Assembly (NCBI GenBank): GCA_947488325.1
Contig: CANKYZ010000005.1
Location: forward strand, 124,001-188,000
DNA: 64,000 nt
Direction: 5' to 3'
DNA from: an uncultured Erythrobacter sp.
GTDB taxonomy: Bacteria; Pseudomonadota; Alphaproteobacteria; Sphingomonadales; Sphingomonadaceae
Positions within the stretch are counted from its first letter, which is position 1, and the number at the start of each line of letters is the position of its first letter. The translations under genes were made by a program, and so were the position numbers. The notes beneath the pieces were generated by a model that was not told the DNA's origin, searched no databases, and saw only the letters and a program-made list of their open reading frames with translations. This document shows positions 62,423 through 64,000 of this stretch, piece after piece.

Positions 62423-63064
62423 TCAGGACCTCTTAGGAGTATCAGGTTGATTATCAGGATGTGCACGCTGGAATGCAGGGAGCACAAGGCAAGCAGCTTC
62501 GATCCCGGTGATGCGCGGATGCTGTGACAGGTCGAATTTGAACCTCCGTGCATTGTAGATCTGCGGGATCAATATGCATTCGAATATGCCCGGTGTATCG
62601 AACAGGAAGTCACCCATCTCAAGCTGCGCCAGCCGTGTTTCGACCGGGTCAAGCGTGCGTTTCAACCAGTGCCGATACCAATCGTCGATATCGCCTTGTT
62701 CATGGCCCAGCTTGCTCTTCAGGTACTTGAGAACGGAGAGGTTGAGCGGCGCATGCAGTTCAGTCGCGATGGCATAAGTCAGCTCGCGCGCTGTGAAGCG
62801 ATCTTCGACATTGGTTGGTAGCAGCGGGTTGCCGGGATAGGCTTCGTCCAACCACTCGATCATTGCCATGCTCTGCGCACGGTCGCGTCCGTCGGCAACC
62901 AACATCGGGACTGAGGCAAACGGGTTCCGACTGGTATATCCCGTATCCTGTTGCGCGCCTTCGAGCAGGTTTACCGGGTCTTGTTCGTATTCCAGCCCTT
63001 TCAGTTCAAGCGCGATGCGCAGGCGGTAGCTGGTCGAACTGCGGTAGTAACCGTGGAGCTTCAT
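62423..63064 (-). CDS. maiA: Maleylacetoacetate isomerase (zeta-class GST)
   Basis: The 213-residue protein begins MKLHGYYRSSTSYRLRIALE, containing the zeta-class SSTSYRxRIAL motif that binds glutathione, followed by EYEQDPVNLLEGAQ and SRNPFASVPMLVADG. The C-terminal helical domain has ATELHAPLNLSVLKYL and YRHWLKRTLDPVETRLAQLE. It isomerises maleylacetoacetate to fumarylacetoacetate and lies four bases upstream of the hydrolase gene, an operon for late tyrosine catabolism. Homogentisate dioxygenase is not in the window. Confidence 0.93.
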   Translation of the reverse strand: MKLHGYYRSSTSYRLRIALELKGLEYEQDPVNLLEGAQQDTGYTSRNPFASVPMLVADGRDRAQSMAMIEWLDEAYPGNPLLPTNVEDRFTARELTYAIATELHAPLNLSVLKYLKSKLGHEQGDIDDWYRHWLKRTLDPVETRLAQLEMGDFLFDTPGIFECILIPQIYNARRFKFDLSQHPRITGIEAACLVLPAFQRAHPDNQPDTPKRS

Positions 63065-63334
63065 GAGGCAGCTATCTGAGACCATGATACACTGAGACAT
63101 GGACCGCATGTTACACTGTCCAGAGTGTTTTCTTTGTGCACCCCATGCGGGGAGCGAATTCCTTGCCCACGCAACCTGTAGGTCGCATCGCTGCGGACGT
63201 CCGGTCGGGCTTGCGGCCCGCTTTGCGGGTTGGTTTTTACTGCGGAGATTGGCAATGTCATCCTCCCTCTATAACGGCCATGCAGCCTGTAGGACAGCGA
63301 TCCATCATGCGCCGATGCGTGCCCGATTCCCGAC
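63065..63334. other. Intergenic region before maiA
   Basis: No gene is seen. A short hairpin, GGCCCGC/GCGGGTT at 63215-63231 followed by GGTTTTT, is oriented like a plus-strand terminator, but no plus-strand gene precedes it, so its function is unclear. A promoter for the maiA-FAH pair presumably lies here; I could not place it. Confidence 0.4.
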
Positions 63335-64000
63335 TCAACCAAATGCAGCAATTCCTGTGATCGCACGGCCCAGGATCAGCGCGTGGACATCATGCGTGCC
63401 TTCGTAGGTATTCACGGTTTCAAGGTTTACCGCGTGGCGGATCACTTGATATTCCTCGGATATGCCGTTGCCGCCATGCATGTCGCGGGCCTGCCGGGCG
63501 ATATCCAAAGCCTTGCCCACATTGTTGCGTTTCACGATTGAAATCATGTCGGGGCTGAAACGTCCTTCGTCCATCAACCGTCCCACGCGCAGCGACGCCT
63601 GAAGCGCAAGGCCGATATCAGCAAGCATATCCGCCAGCTTTTTCTGATAGAGCTGTGTCGCGGCCAAAGGCGCACCGAATTGCCTGCGATCCAATCCATA
63701 TTGCCGTGCAGCATGCATACAGAATTCCGCAGCACCCATCGCGCCCCAGCTGATCCCGTAACGCGCGCGGTTCAAGCAGCCAAACGGCCCCTTCAGCCCC
63801 TGCACATTGGGCAGCAAAGCGTCTGCGGGCAGCTTCACCTCATCCATTATAATCATGCCGGTGGTGGAAGCACGCAGCGAGATTTTGCCTTCGATTCTCG
63901 GCGCAGATAGGCCCTCCATCCCTTTTTCCAGGATGAAGCCGCGAATGCCGCCACCATGTTCCTCGGACTTGGCCCAGACGACGAAAACATCGGCGAATGG
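63335..64000 (-). CDS. Acyl-CoA dehydrogenase, glutaryl-CoA dehydrogenase type (partial)
   Basis: The 3' two-thirds of the gene is present; the 5' end lies beyond base 64000 and the frame is open to the edge ([20 protein letters not shown]). Family text includes [59 protein letters not shown] and, near the end, [20 protein letters not shown] then [20 protein letters not shown] with the catalytic Glu in YEGTHD. This pattern fits glutaryl-CoA dehydrogenase, which converts glutaryl-CoA to crotonyl-CoA in lysine/tryptophan breakdown. Confidence 0.9.
   Translation of the reverse strand, partial: PFADVFVVWAKSEEHGGGIRGFILEKGMEGLSAPRIEGKISLRASTTGMIIMDEVKLPADALLPNVQGLKGPFGCLNRARYGISWGAMGAAEFCMHAARQYGLDRRQFGAPLAATQLYQKKLADMLADIGLALQASLRVGRLMDEGRFSPDMISIVKRNNVGKALDIARQARDMHGGNGISEEYQVIRHAVNLETVNTYEGTHDVHALILGRAITGIAAFG

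Noticed and set aside
63211..63240. Hairpin followed by TTTTT as a terminator of a plus-strand gene
   Set aside because: No gene on the plus strand precedes it; both neighbours run leftwards, so it is left as an unexplained hairpin.

Overview
The window looks like chromosome of an aerobic marine-type alphaproteobacterium in Sphingomonadales, probably Erythrobacteraceae-like. The case rests on the truB-rpsO-pnp order, a GcrA cell-cycle regulator, a large TonB-dependent receptor of the Xanthomonas/Caulobacter type, tandem 'tryptophan halogenase' paralogues beside that receptor, HspQ, and a moderate GC content. This assignment is inference; no rRNA gene is present. I see no prophage, intact insertion sequence or CRISPR array.

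Layout. 1-3.8 kb: housekeeping RNA genes (3' end of truB, rpsO, pnp) and a spermidine-synthase-like protein. 3.9-5.1 kb: a decayed stretch with two recognisable pseudogenes. 5.2-7.6 kb: gcrA, an ABC-2 permease, hspQ and tRNA-Ser(CGA). 7.7-34.6 kb: a sugar (probably beta-glucan/beta-glucoside) utilisation region. It has gluconate permease and gluconokinase, a GH3 beta-glucosidase, a gluconolactonase-like protein, a GPH sugar symporter, a LacI-family regulator, a GH5 glycanase, and a six-gene leftward operon (Gfo/Idh/MocA dehydrogenase, two TIM-barrel isomerase-like proteins, MFS transporter, GMC oxidoreductase and its small subunit). It continues with four overlapping halogenase-family genes, a 1062-residue TonB-dependent receptor and an SGLT-type symporter. 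A near-identical 14-bp palindrome, TGACAANNTTGTCA, recurs at the key promoters and is probably the operator of the local LacI protein.

35.3-56.1 kb: a surface/signalling locus. A two-partner secretion pair (TpsB, and a 2552-residue TpsA in which I find no lysine) is followed by a CHAT protease-like protein, a CHASE2-adenylate cyclase and a FecR-like periplasmic protein. Upstream lies a partner-switch set (RsbW-like kinase, STAS protein, CHASE2-SpoIIE phosphatase) with an MBL-fold hydrolase, a FecR protein and an OmpA-like lipoprotein. This is the best candidate in the window for an undescribed integrated system: envelope sensing by CHASE2 domains, cyclic-nucleotide and partner-switch signalling, and export plus possible processing of a giant exoprotein.

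56.3-64 kb: ordinary metabolism: an FMN alpha-hydroxy-acid oxidase, a small ORF, a succinate-semialdehyde-type dehydrogenase, alanine dehydrogenase, alternative oxidase, the last two steps of homogentisate (tyrosine) catabolism, and part of a glutaryl-CoA dehydrogenase.

All calls come from reading translated sequence and motifs by eye; no database search was run.
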